Shown here piece by piece: positions 23,896 to 30,723 of a DNA stretch of 45,782 nucleotides; positions within the stretch are counted from its first letter, which is position 1; every line of letters starts with the position of its first letter. The notes under the pieces are model-generated. The model was not told the DNA's origin. It saw only the letters and a list, made by a program, of their open reading frames with translations, and did not search any database. Position numbers and translations under genes: made by a program. The stretch is from a virus, in IMG/VR virus record IMGVR_UViG_3300037245_000796, positions 1 through 45,782 of that record. One strand, written 5' to 3'.

Positions 23896-24806
23896 TTCCT
23901 ACTCCTTACAATTCCATTCTCTAATTGACCGCCGCCGATATTCATGGCAGCTTCTATTTCGCCAAAGGCAACATCGCCGTTCACATACGCTACCCATTCG
24001 CTTTCACCTTCCAGCTTTTCCATGCACAGGTGAGGCCATGCAACTACAGAATTGAGCCGGGGCCATAACTGCTTCGGCGCGACAATAGCCAAATCGTCAA
24101 TAATCCACGGCTTCGGCGGGCGCGTGAGCTTTATTGTCATTAGATTCCTGGTATAGCTCTGTTTGTTCTTGCGCTCCCTCGTCGATATCCTGTCCCCGCC
24201 ACCCACCTCAGCCCAAAACTCACCTGTCACTTTTGGAACATGCAGGAAATCAGTGAAGAAGCACATCCTGCGGGTCAAGTCCCAATCGATCAATACCGTA
24301 ATATCTTCGTTGTAGAGCCCTGTCTTTGCTAAAAGACTCTTGCGGTGCATAAACGATACATGCAGTACATGATTGAATTGCAGCATCACCATCCGATCAA
24401 AATCCCGGCTTATTTCTACATTCTTAGCCATCGGTTCCATTTGGCCGTCGATCATCTTGTAATGGACTTTGTACAAATCGGAGTATACCACATCCATATC
24501 GGTATTGTCCAAAGCATGTACTAATGTGCTGATATGGTGAGGGTAGAATAAATCGTCATCGCCGAGATAACAGATATACTCACCCTGCGCTATTTCGAGG
24601 GCCCGATTGAATGAATAAGGCAAACCGAGATTCTGGTTCCTGTCAATAAAGATTAGCCTGTCATCCGGGATCGGGACAACGGGGCAGCCGCCGTCCCTTG
24701 TCAGAATCACCTCAAAGTCCTCGAACTCCTGCGCATAGATACTCCGCAGTGCCCGGTTGACGAGTTCGGGCCGGTTATAGGTTGATATCAGAATCGTTAC
24801 CTTCAA
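23889..24806 (-). CDS. family 2 glycosyltransferase (GT-A fold)
   Basis: A 305-aa enzyme. It opens with VTILISTYNRPELVNRALRSI, has the acidic YLGDDDLFYP motif near residue 80 (metal and nucleotide-sugar binding), and a later VLIDWDLTRR segment. GT2 enzymes move a sugar from a nucleotide-sugar to an acceptor. In phages the acceptor may be modified DNA, virion protein or host surface glycan. It starts with TTG after AAGGA and overlaps the helical 121-aa gene by 32 nt. It lies between terminase and portal, an unusual place. Confidence 0.8.
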   Translation of the reverse strand: MKVTILISTYNRPELVNRALRSIYAQEFEDFEVILTRDGGCPVVPIPDDRLIFIDRNQNLGLPYSFNRALEIAQGEYICYLGDDDLFYPHHISTLVHALDNTDMDVVYSDLYKVHYKMIDGQMEPMAKNVEISRDFDRMVMLQFNHVLHVSFMHRKSLLAKTGLYNEDITVLIDWDLTRRMCFFTDFLHVPKVTGEFWAEVGGGDRISTRERKNKQSYTRNLMTIKLTRPPKPWIIDDLAIVAPKQLWPRLNSVVAWPHLCMEKLEGESEWVAYVNGDVAFGEIEAAMNIGGGQLENGIVRSRKC

Positions 24807-25140
24807 TTATTGTCCTTGCCCATTTATAGAAACAAATTGCTATCTTATGGAAACCAGCCCTTGCCCACGCCCTCGCCTCGACTAACAGAGTCGCGGGTGT
24901 CGGCATAATCTGATTTACCCTGTGTATCCACTGCAGACACCTGGCTACATCACCGCACCGCAGGAACGCATTGGCGGCCCGTGTGTGCATCCAGTTGTCA
25001 TTCCGGTACGTGTACGCCATCCACAGGAAACACCGCCCAGCGAACGCACAGGAGCCCTCCCTGTCCATTCCGTTAAAGGTGTGGTGCAGGGTGTCGAACG
25101 GGAACGGGTAATCATGTATTGTCGGTTTTCGGAGTATCAT
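24775..25140 (-). CDS. helical repeat (TPR-like) protein coupled to the glycosyltransferase
   Basis: A 121-aa protein made of helices with Ala/Arg/Cys and aromatic spacing (FAGRCFLWMAYTYRNDNW, AANAFLRCGDVARCLQWIHRV, LVEARAWARAGFHKIAICFY), like 2-3 TPR units. It overlaps both neighbours. TPR-like partners often accompany GT2 enzymes, so it may help acceptor recognition. This is inference. Confidence 0.5.
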   Translation of the reverse strand: MILRKPTIHDYPFPFDTLHHTFNGMDREGSCAFAGRCFLWMAYTYRNDNWMHTRAANAFLRCGDVARCLQWIHRVNQIMPTPATLLVEARAWARAGFHKIAICFYKWARTIIEGNDSDINL

Positions 25141-25321
25141 CTGCTTTGCTTGTTATCCATCCATTCCGTACAGGTGGCGTGAAACCTCTTTCGTCCTCTA
25201 ACCAGTTCAGGCAATCCTCAAGTGCTGCTGGGGCAACTTTCAGTCTTGCTTCGGCCTCCAACATGACGTAATACATCTTCTCTAACATAGCTTTCGGGGT
25301 GGTATACAGCACTGGTTCCAT
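25112..25321 (-). CDS. hypothetical helical protein
   Basis: A 69-aa protein, helical in residues 8-47 with an acidic region (LEDCLNWLEDERGF) and a polar tail. AAGGAG lies 9 nt before the ATG. No function can be given. Confidence 0.5.
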   Translation of the reverse strand: MEPVLYTTPKAMLEKMYYVMLEAEARLKVAPAALEDCLNWLEDERGFTPPVRNGWITSKADDTPKTDNT

Positions 25322-25419
25322 TTCTTCTTTCTCCTTAATTCACGTGCTCTGTTTTTGCGTATCCGCTCTGTCCATTTACTTTTGCGCAATCGTTTCGGCA
25401 GGCATTTCTCGTTAATCAT
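25282..25419 (-). CDS. small basic peptide (candidate)
   Basis: A 45-aa ORF in the gap between two genes, with GGAGG before its ATG and an 8-nt overlap with the upstream stop. About 40% of residues are Lys or Arg (for example RLRKSKWTERIRKNRAREL). It overlaps the next gene by 40 nt. If made, it would be a DNA- or RNA-binding peptide. The overlap lowers my confidence. Confidence 0.35.
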   Translation of the reverse strand: MINEKCLPKRLRKSKWTERIRKNRARELRRKKKWNQCCIPPRKLC

Positions 25420-25666
25420 GTATGCCTCCGTCTAAATCCCGGAAATAATCAAGTTCCGGCTCTTTTGGTTCTGCGGGGTCGGTGGATTTATCTTCACCCA
25501 TAGCCTCGCATCTCATATTCCGAAATCTATCCAGTTCCTCCTGACATACTGCACGCAATCTATGCGAAGCCCGAAGACAGAAACATTGCGACAGAATCAG
25601 CCCGATTGCTATACCTAACGACACCAGGGCAACAACCCCGCACGTAATCCCAATAATCTCTCTCAT
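25412..25666 (-). CDS. small membrane protein
   Basis: An 84-aa protein with one N-terminal transmembrane helix (residues ~4-28), a basic segment with several Cys, and an acidic Pro/Glu-rich tail (TDPAEPKEPELDYF). Type I or signal-anchor topology is likely. Function unknown. Confidence 0.55.
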   Translation of the reverse strand: MREIIGITCGVVALVSLGIAIGLILSQCFCLRASHRLRAVCQEELDRFRNMRCEAMGEDKSTDPAEPKEPELDYFRDLDGGIHD

Positions 25667-25667
25667 T

Positions 25668-25832
25668 CTATTTCTCCTTTACTTCAAAATCCTTACAAGT
25701 ATCATCTGCCCATTTCTGGGGCCAACCCTGGACTTTGCCAAGGCACTTACCCCACCAACTCAATCCATCGGGCGACCTGAAAGACTGTTTCCACCATTTA
25801 CAATTAGAGCAGATTGGCTTTATGTCAGTCAT
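25668..25832 (-). CDS. small Cys/Trp-rich protein
   Basis: I start at the ATG at 25832, which overlaps the upstream stop by 8 nt (ATGACTGA), giving 54 aa. It has CSNCKWW, Cys30 and Cys46, similar to one Cys module of the 240-aa protein at 23173-23895. Function unknown. Confidence 0.5.
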   Translation of the reverse strand: MTDIKPICSNCKWWKQSFRSPDGLSWWGKCLGKVQGWPQKWADDTCKDFEVKEK

Positions 25833-26223
25833 CCCGCTCAAACTCCGCACAACAATGCCCAACTTTAACAACTAACATACTCGCCCCGACGCCGCCTTTG
25901 ACGATAATCATAGACGATTTGAACGGATTATTGGGAGTCCCGCCATGCCAATTGTCAGCATCGGCAACATTAAGGCAATTAACATAAGCGGGCAATCCGC
26001 CCGATATCTTCCCCTTGTGGCGACACACACCGCATCGGCTGCGCCTTTTCAATGTTACTGGGTATGTTTTAGGAAAATCGCCCACGTCGGCGAAATCCTT
26101 TGCGTTCACATCACAGTTTGAACACAGCCACGTATCTAAAACTTCCCGCAACTCATTAAACGTAATACCGAGACATTCCCCGCAGCACGGGCAATACAAA
26201 ATACAATCTTCGTCTTTAGTCAT
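25825..26223 (-). CDS. zinc-binding protein coupled to the large terminase
   Basis: Starting at the ATG at 26223, which overlaps the terminase stop by 8 nt (ATGACTAA), gives 132 aa. It has CPCCGEC and CSNC (first zinc) then CGVCRH and later Cys residues (second zinc). The re-initiation layout makes its level follow the terminase. Some phages keep a zinc protein beside the terminase, but no role can be stated. Confidence 0.5.
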   Translation of the reverse strand: MTKDEDCILYCPCCGECLGITFNELREVLDTWLCSNCDVNAKDFADVGDFPKTYPVTLKRRSRCGVCRHKGKISGGLPAYVNCLNVADADNWHGGTPNNPFKSSMIIVKGGVGASMLVVKVGHCCAEFERDD

Positions 26224-27622
26224 CCCATTGCGTCCAAACTTCTTCATCATTAGCCATTACATATTCCGGCTTGTTCATTTCGGCCTTACGCTCCGCCTTC
26301 GGGTCCTCGATCTCGAATGTCACGCTTGCCTGTGTCATGCCCTTTAAGTTTACAAGGCTATACCTCACAGCATCCAGTAAGTGATTGAAAGCGTCTACCG
26401 GCTTGTTCAACAGCTTGCCCTCTTTGTCCTCAGCCCACTTATACGCTCTCAGTTCGCGGAGCAGATTGATAGAGGATGAATGGATGTGGAGGTTGAACTG
26501 CTGAACTCGTTGGATTCCATGGACGATACTGTCTGGCCCTTTGGTGCAGGGTACAACCAGCATTCCACACTGCTGCAATTCGGTGATACTCTTGGGCTCG
26601 GCGCAATCGGCGACGGTGTATGATTGAGTAGTGATATATGGTTTGAGACGAGCGTTGATTTCGTCATTAGTAAGTCCTTTTTCGTAGAGGAGTTCCCGGA
26701 TATACACTTCGTTACGAATGAAACCCAATTCAGCACAAGCAGTAGGGCTGTTGCTATAGCCAAAGTCAAGGCCATACCCATGACAATCAAACCTGTCCTC
26801 AGGCCATTCGTCAGTTTCTTCATAATTCTCATATACTAATCCTTTTAATACACCCCATTGACCGAGACAGTATACTTTGTAAAAGTTGTCATCTTTGTAC
26901 TTATACCCTTCAAGCACAGATGCGTCTACCGGGTCCATGAATTTATTGTCTTTATATACTGAATGATGCAGGGTTGCGAATCTGTCCGGGGTGTCGCCGT
27001 CAATATCCCGTATCCTTATCCGCCGCATATGATTGGGCCAGTTGTCTGGCGTCACCTCATCCACATTCACCTTGTCGTCGATACACTTGAAGAATTCATC
27101 ATTGATCCACGACTCAATAGATACTGGGTTGAATGAGAGGATGATCTGCTTGTAATAGGGTGTCTGGCCTCTCAGCCTGTTATCAAGTTGCCAGAAGTCC
27201 TCAAAATTCAACTCCGTGGCCTCTTCGCACCATATCCCTGTTATGCCCTCAATGGATTTGATTTTCTCGTGATCGTCCATGCCTGAGAAAATGAAGTGGT
27301 TACCCCATTTGTCGGTAATAGTCATGGGCTTCTTAGTTTTGGAGGCCAGTGGCGGTTTCAGCCCGAATTCATCACAGGTACTCCACATCAAGTCGAACGC
27401 GGACTTCTCTACCGCTGGCTGGGTTTTGCGGACAACCAGCCATTTATGCTTCCTGCCTTCACTTGCCGCCTTGACGGTGCGTACAGCCAACTTCTTAGCT
27501 GCGAACCTGGACTTACCACTATCACCCCCACCCCACAGGACAAGATACCTGTCCCTGTTCCCGTACAGCGGGTAGAATATGTCGTTGGTTACTTGTTGCA
27601 GGTTGGATAGGTCAAACTTCAT
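26216..27622 (-). CDS. terL: terminase large subunit (PBSX/Terminase_3 family)
   Basis: A 468-aa motor of DNA packaging. The ATPase domain shows Walker A GGGDSGKS (residues 31-38) and Walker B GIWCEEATE (about 129-136, with catalytic Glu). The nuclease domain shows Asp286 in YGLDFGYSN, then ADCAEPKS, and the final acidic helix DAFNHLLDAVRYS. The length is normal. The enzyme docks on the portal, pumps DNA and makes the terminal cut. A TTG 6 nt upstream is an alternative start. The family mostly packages by headful or by pac/cos-type cutting, which cannot be decided here. Confidence 0.95.
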   Translation of the reverse strand: MKFDLSNLQQVTNDIFYPLYGNRDRYLVLWGGGDSGKSRFAAKKLAVRTVKAASEGRKHKWLVVRKTQPAVEKSAFDLMWSTCDEFGLKPPLASKTKKPMTITDKWGNHFIFSGMDDHEKIKSIEGITGIWCEEATELNFEDFWQLDNRLRGQTPYYKQIILSFNPVSIESWINDEFFKCIDDKVNVDEVTPDNWPNHMRRIRIRDIDGDTPDRFATLHHSVYKDNKFMDPVDASVLEGYKYKDDNFYKVYCLGQWGVLKGLVYENYEETDEWPEDRFDCHGYGLDFGYSNSPTACAELGFIRNEVYIRELLYEKGLTNDEINARLKPYITTQSYTVADCAEPKSITELQQCGMLVVPCTKGPDSIVHGIQRVQQFNLHIHSSSINLLRELRAYKWAEDKEGKLLNKPVDAFNHLLDAVRYSLVNLKGMTQASVTFEIEDPKAERKAEMNKPEYVMANDEEVWTQWDD

Positions 27623-27624
27623 CC

Positions 27625-27909
27625 TCAATGCGTCCTTCTTGGCAGTATCGCATTAACCTCTTGCCGCAGCATCCATTTCGGCCTATAACATGGTAATGGA
27701 TGCTCCTCGCTCAATGTATATCGAATAAACCACGTATTACTACACGCTTTCAATAACCCTTGCGAAGTATGCGTACCTAACTCATCCATAATCAAAGGCT
27801 CTCGGTCTTTCAACATAATCATTGTGTTTTTACGAGACGCCCCAACATCCAAAATAGCAAACTGGTATATCCCTTCGCGGTGCATGAAGTTACGACGGTT
27901 CATGTTCAT
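27625..27909 (-). CDS. hypothetical protein upstream of terL
   Basis: A 94-aa protein (REGIYQFAILDVGASRKNTMIML...), basic, with two Cys in the C-terminal half. It ends in a TTGA/ATG overlap with terL and begins inside the preceding gene. No family is recognised. Confidence 0.45.
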   Translation of the reverse strand: MNMNRRNFMHREGIYQFAILDVGASRKNTMIMLKDREPLIMDELGTHTSQGLLKACSNTWFIRYTLSEEHPLPCYRPKWMLRQEVNAILPRRTH

Positions 27910-28159
27910 CTACGCCCACCAATCCACCATTAACCATAGGGCTAAGAACTGCGATATCAACCATTTTGGCGGGCTGTTCTATTTTCATTGTTACACCCCC
28001 AGTCATTATCATGCACTTGTTATCTGGGAAGTGCTGTCTAACCGACCACCTCATTGAATCCACTTCGGGTGCGTTTAGTTCTTCCGGGCTTTCAATCACT
28101 ATCACAGCATCCGGTGACAAGTCATGCGGTACGATAAAACCTGTTAGTCTTAGTTCCAT
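27890..28159 (-). CDS. hypothetical protein
   Basis: An 89-aa alpha/beta protein (LRLTGFIVPHDLSPDAVIVIE, KCMIMTGGVTMKIEQPAKMVDI) with a good GGAG site and a TAATG coupling to the 59-aa gene before it. Function unknown. Confidence 0.5.
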   Translation of the reverse strand: MELRLTGFIVPHDLSPDAVIVIESPEELNAPEVDSMRWSVRQHFPDNKCMIMTGGVTMKIEQPAKMVDIAVLSPMVNGGLVGVDEHEPS

Positions 28160-28338
28160 TATTTCTCCTTATCTTGCACAATCACCGTACTTAGGTACGC
28201 GCCTATGGTGTCAGTGTGGTATAGCATCAAGTCAAACACATTCTTCGTGATAGTCTCTTGCAGGCATAAAATCTTGAGCCCTTGCCTCAATGCTTTCAAT
28301 CCAGCCTTCGCCTCTTTGTTGCTCGTTGTCTCATTCAA
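28159..28338 (-). CDS. small protein with TTG start
   Basis: A 59-aa ORF starting with TTG 7 nt after AAGGAG and ending as TAATG with the next gene. It is helical (NKEAKAGLKALRQGLKILCL, NVFDLMLYHTDTIGAYLSTV). The tight spacing on both sides and the strong ribosome site support it although it has no ATG. Confidence 0.6.
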   Translation of the reverse strand: MNETTSNKEAKAGLKALRQGLKILCLQETITKNVFDLMLYHTDTIGAYLSTVIVQDKEK

Positions 28339-28349
28339 TCTTATTCTCC

Positions 28350-28601
28350 TTAGTCAATATCTCTCCATTCTCTATCGAACGTCCTGAATCCTTCATCGGC
28401 AAGCGTTGTTATATCGATCTCTCCGGCTGGAGGCTTGACGGGTGGCATCGGAGGCACCCACTCTTTAGGGATATGAGGCAACCCCCTTCGGCATGACCCC
28501 CATGCTGTCTTGAATAGGAAGGATACAACCAGAACAACCATCAAAAGCGCCAGCCCGCCTAATACCAGCCATTGACAATTAGCTTCTATCCAATCAATCA
28601 T
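28350..28601 (-). CDS. small membrane protein with Pro-rich tail
   Basis: An 83-aa protein with one transmembrane helix (residues ~10-31), a basic Cys/Arg patch, then a Pro-rich segment (VPPMPPVKPPAGE). An N-out/C-in anchor is likely. It could be a holin-like or pinholin candidate, but nothing specific shows that. Confidence 0.5.
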   Translation of the reverse strand: MIDWIEANCQWLVLGGLALLMVVLVVSFLFKTAWGSCRRGLPHIPKEWVPPMPPVKPPAGEIDITTLADEGFRTFDREWRDID

Positions 28602-28798
28602 ACAGACTCCTTAATCTTATCGCAGAACAACTTCCGTCCCTGCGCTTTCGTGATTATCCCTTCAACCATCCAGATAGCAATCGTAGCTAATTCCTCGGCT
28701 GTTATTAGCTCATGGGCAGGCAGGCCGTACTTCTTTGCCAGCATCCTGCCCTCGTTATTGAGCAGCTTGGCTATTTGGTTGGCGTATCTGTTTACCAA
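28598..28798 (-). CDS. small helical protein
   Basis: About 67 aa (VNRYANQIAKLLNNEGRMLAKKYGLPAHELITAEELATIAIWMVEG...). I start at a TTG at 28798 that overlaps the upstream stop (TTGGTAA) and follows AGGGGA; an in-frame ATG at 28846 would overlap the membrane peptide gene. The 4-nt overlap with the next gene fits the operon style. Confidence 0.5.
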   Translation of the reverse strand: MVNRYANQIAKLLNNEGRMLAKKYGLPAHELITAEELATIAIWMVEGIITKAQGRKLFCDKIKESV

Positions 28799-28902
28799 TT
28801 TTCCCCTATGCTCACAATGACTGACGCTATCACCGCCACCACCCATATAGCGACAAGGAACAAGGCCCCATACACTATCAATGCTGCTATCATATCTGTC
28901 AT
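28792..28902 (-). CDS. 36-aa single-span membrane peptide
   Basis: ATG at 28902 gives a 36-residue ORF that is nearly all hydrophobic (MIAALIVYGALFLVAIWVVAVIA), ending in a short polar tail. It overlaps the stop of the small terminase-like gene by 4 nt and the next gene by 7 nt. Peptides like this act as toxins, holins or membrane regulators in phages; which one is open. Confidence 0.55.
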   Translation of the reverse strand: MTDMIAALIVYGALFLVAIWVVAVIASVIVSIGENW

Positions 28903-29303
28903 AATACCAACCCTTTCGGCAACTCAAGTACAATTACCACATTCGGGGCGTGATCGCCTAAGGCTTCATTCTCGATCGCTACCCCATCCTTGACCATATC
29001 TTTAGCCAGCCTGATATCTATTTCCTTCTTTGTAGCGTTGGCGATTCGCTTCTGTCCTTTTTCCCACATTTCCCTCCCGGCCTTGGCATGTTGGACCTTA
29101 TGTGATATGTCAGCCTTTTCAATCTTCTTTAGCGACTGGTCCCGTACCCGCTTGATTCTTTTGATCCAGTTTCTTTCGTCCCGGTATTTCTTGACAGTTT
29201 TAGCAGAAACATTGCACTTTTTTACGACATTGTTTACCGTTGGCTTTGTTATCCATACTTGATACAGTTCTTCTATTTCATCTTCGGATAGTTTTTGTCC
29301 CAT
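28899..29303 (-). CDS. probable terminase small subunit
   Basis: Starting at the ATG at 29303 (GGAG 5 nt before) gives 134 aa. The N-terminal HTH (LSEDEIEELYQVWITKPTVNNVVKKCNVSAKTVKKYRDERNW) is typical of phage small terminases, followed by basic coiled helices (KRVRDQSLKKIEKADISHKV) and a compact C-terminal end. Small terminases bind the packaging site and load the large subunit. Its distance of about 1.3 kb from terL is larger than usual, so another DNA-binding role is possible. Confidence 0.55.
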   Translation of the reverse strand: MGQKLSEDEIEELYQVWITKPTVNNVVKKCNVSAKTVKKYRDERNWIKRIKRVRDQSLKKIEKADISHKVQHAKAGREMWEKGQKRIANATKKEIDIRLAKDMVKDGVAIENEALGDHAPNVVIVLELPKGLVL

Positions 29304-29304
29304 A

Positions 29305-29409
29305 TTACTCCACAAGCCACGCTGCAATTAAGAAAAATCCCATAAGCGCCAACACTACACCTATTGCGTATAGGAGTATGGTTCGGCAAAATTTATCATA
29401 CTCATCCAT
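29305..29409 (-). CDS. 34-aa single-span membrane peptide
   Basis: A 34-residue ORF (start 29409) with a charged N-terminus (MDEYDKFCR) and a hydrophobic helix (TILLYAIGVVLALMGFFLIAA). It starts 6 nt after the stop of the upstream gene and ends just before the terminase-like gene. It has no strong Shine-Dalgarno, so translational coupling is likely if it is real. Confidence 0.45.
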   Translation of the reverse strand: MDEYDKFCRTILLYAIGVVLALMGFFLIAAWLVE

Positions 29410-29415
29410 CGTGAT

Positions 29416-29622
29416 TCATTCCGGTATCTGTACGTGTAGTTCGGCCAGCAATGCCTCCGCTTGGTCCAATCGTGCCTGCAACCTATCACGATCTATCATC
29501 GCTTCATTATATAACATGTCGCAATCTGAGCCATCACATGGAAGTCTATACTTCCATTCGTAACAGGGACAGGTTGACTCATGTTCGCCAAATTCATCAT
29601 AACTGCAATCACAATTTTTCAT
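29416..29622 (-). CDS. Cys-rich N-terminus plus coiled coil
   Basis: A 68-aa protein with six Cys in the first 35 residues (CDCSYDEFGEHESTCPC, CDGSDC), then a helical coil (DRDRLQARLDQAEALLAEL). The plan is seen in many phage accessory proteins of unknown role. Confidence 0.5.
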   Translation of the reverse strand: MKNCDCSYDEFGEHESTCPCYEWKYRLPCDGSDCDMLYNEAMIDRDRLQARLDQAEALLAELHVQIPE

Positions 29623-29632
29623 TTCTTATCTC

Positions 29633-29839
29633 TCATCCTTCCAACGCCTTCTGTAATATCTTCCCCTCGTCAGTCCCGATTATAACAGCCAGACATAACA
29701 TCATTGCCTTGCGGAGTCGCTTTATCTCCTTTACCAGTTCCGGGGTGCGGTGTATTGCTGTTAACTGGCTTGCAGGGTCACGGCTTATTAGTGTTTGCCT
29801 GTACTGTTTTAGTATTTCATCAACTTCTTCGATTTTCAT
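29633..29839 (-). CDS. hypothetical helical protein
   Basis: A 68-aa helical protein (IEEVDEILKQYRQTLI, PELVKEIKRLRKAMMLCLAVIIG). It overlaps the prepilin-like gene by 4 nt, so both are probably made from the promoter at 30286-30313. Function unknown. Confidence 0.5.
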   Translation of the reverse strand: MKIEEVDEILKQYRQTLISRDPASQLTAIHRTPELVKEIKRLRKAMMLCLAVIIGTDEGKILQKALEG

Positions 29840-30279
29840 TTTATGAAGCCCCCCATTGTACGATGAATATATCTTGTTTCCGTCCCTTTTATCAGCCTGT
29901 TCGCTGTCTTGTAAGGGATTCCGTCTACTATAATATCCTTGATTAGAACATGCCCCCTCTTGTCGAATATGACTGTTGCCGGCTTGTATTCGTCAGAGAT
30001 TTGCAGTCTTTCGTGTTTTCTGGGCAAGATCGAGAATGTGATTTTGTCCGGTTCGTTATTCTCTCTCACAATGATGGCATTGCCTTGGGCGATTAACAGG
30101 GCTGCGTAGGTTTGATGCCTTTGTGCTGTTGCCCTCGTGCGTTGTACTACTATGGACATATTGTCTATTGTTTCCGCCCTATCCCGGAACATTTTAACGG
30201 AAGGGACTGAAATGGCTAAGAGGATGCACATGATTGCCATAACGACAATAAGCTCACATAGCGTATATGCCTTACTCAT
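29836..30279 (-). CDS. prepilin-like protein (type IV pilin / GspH-FimT pseudopilin type)
   Basis: A 147-aa protein (from the ATG at 30279). It opens with a type III signal sequence: SKA, then Y+1-T-L-C-E+5 and a long hydrophobic helix (LIVVMAIMCILLAISVP). Glu+5 is kept and the usual Gly-1 is Ala. The helix runs into an amphipathic region (IVVQRTRATAQRHQTYAALLI) and a beta domain (VIFDKRGHVLIKD), the plan of GspH/FimT minor pseudopilins. Host prepilin peptidase could process it into pili or a secretion pseudopilus. The ATG at 30279 is at the predicted transcription start; an ATG at 30285 has a Shine-Dalgarno. Confidence 0.7.
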   Translation of the reverse strand: MSKAYTLCELIVVMAIMCILLAISVPSVKMFRDRAETIDNMSIVVQRTRATAQRHQTYAALLIAQGNAIIVRENNEPDKITFSILPRKHERLQISDEYKPATVIFDKRGHVLIKDIIVDGIPYKTANRLIKGTETRYIHRTMGGFIK

Positions 30280-30285
30280 ACCCAT

Positions 30286-30313
30286 ATTATAACCCACCTG
30301 AAAGAAATGTCAA
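30286..30313 (-). promoter_or_regulatory. sigma70-type promoter for the prepilin-like gene
   Basis: Minus strand: TTGACA at 30313-30308, 16-nt spacer, TATAAT at 30291-30286, a perfect pair of boxes. The predicted start, 7 nt on, is 30279, the A of an in-frame ATG. It may drive the leftward run of genes from here towards the terminase. Confidence 0.75.
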
Positions 30314-30318
30314 ATCTT

Positions 30319-30723
30319 TTATAAAAATAGTGCTGCCGGGTGATAAATATTAAGAAACGCATCTATAGTCTGCTCCACCGTTTTCCCTGCCCATCCTGTT
30401 TCCCAATGGTTTCGAGTCCACGTTTTGACAACCTTGGCATTGGCGGCATCTATATCACATTGAACAGGTTGATTGTGGCTTGCATGTATAAGAATAGCCG
30501 GTATAGGTATCGTCCATAGATTAGAGACAAGTCTTGTGTAAAATAAAAACTGGCCGGTATCAATTTCTTTGTCGCCGTACTTGTACTCGACAAAAATAAA
30601 ACATTTATTCGCAAACTCAACCGCACAATCTACATCTGTTGGGGTAATCTTTCCCCATCGCAGGCCCCGCATATCTATTATTTGTTGTGCCCGTGGCCTA
30701 TTATGTATTAAGCCCCTATCCAT
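30319..30723 (-). CDS. PD-(D/E)XK nuclease-like protein
   Basis: Starting at the ATG at 30723, which overlaps the methylase stop by 8 nt (ATGGATAG), gives 134 aa. TDVDCAVEFANKCFIFVEYKYGD carries Asp then Glu-x-Lys, the nuclease-fold active site. It may be a repair-type (VSR-like) or restriction-like endonuclease paired with the methylase upstream, or a recombination nuclease. Motif call is by eye. Confidence 0.5.
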   Translation of the reverse strand: MDRGLIHNRPRAQQIIDMRGLRWGKITPTDVDCAVEFANKCFIFVEYKYGDKEIDTGQFLFYTRLVSNLWTIPIPAILIHASHNQPVQCDIDAANAKVVKTWTRNHWETGWAGKTVEQTIDAFLNIYHPAALFL

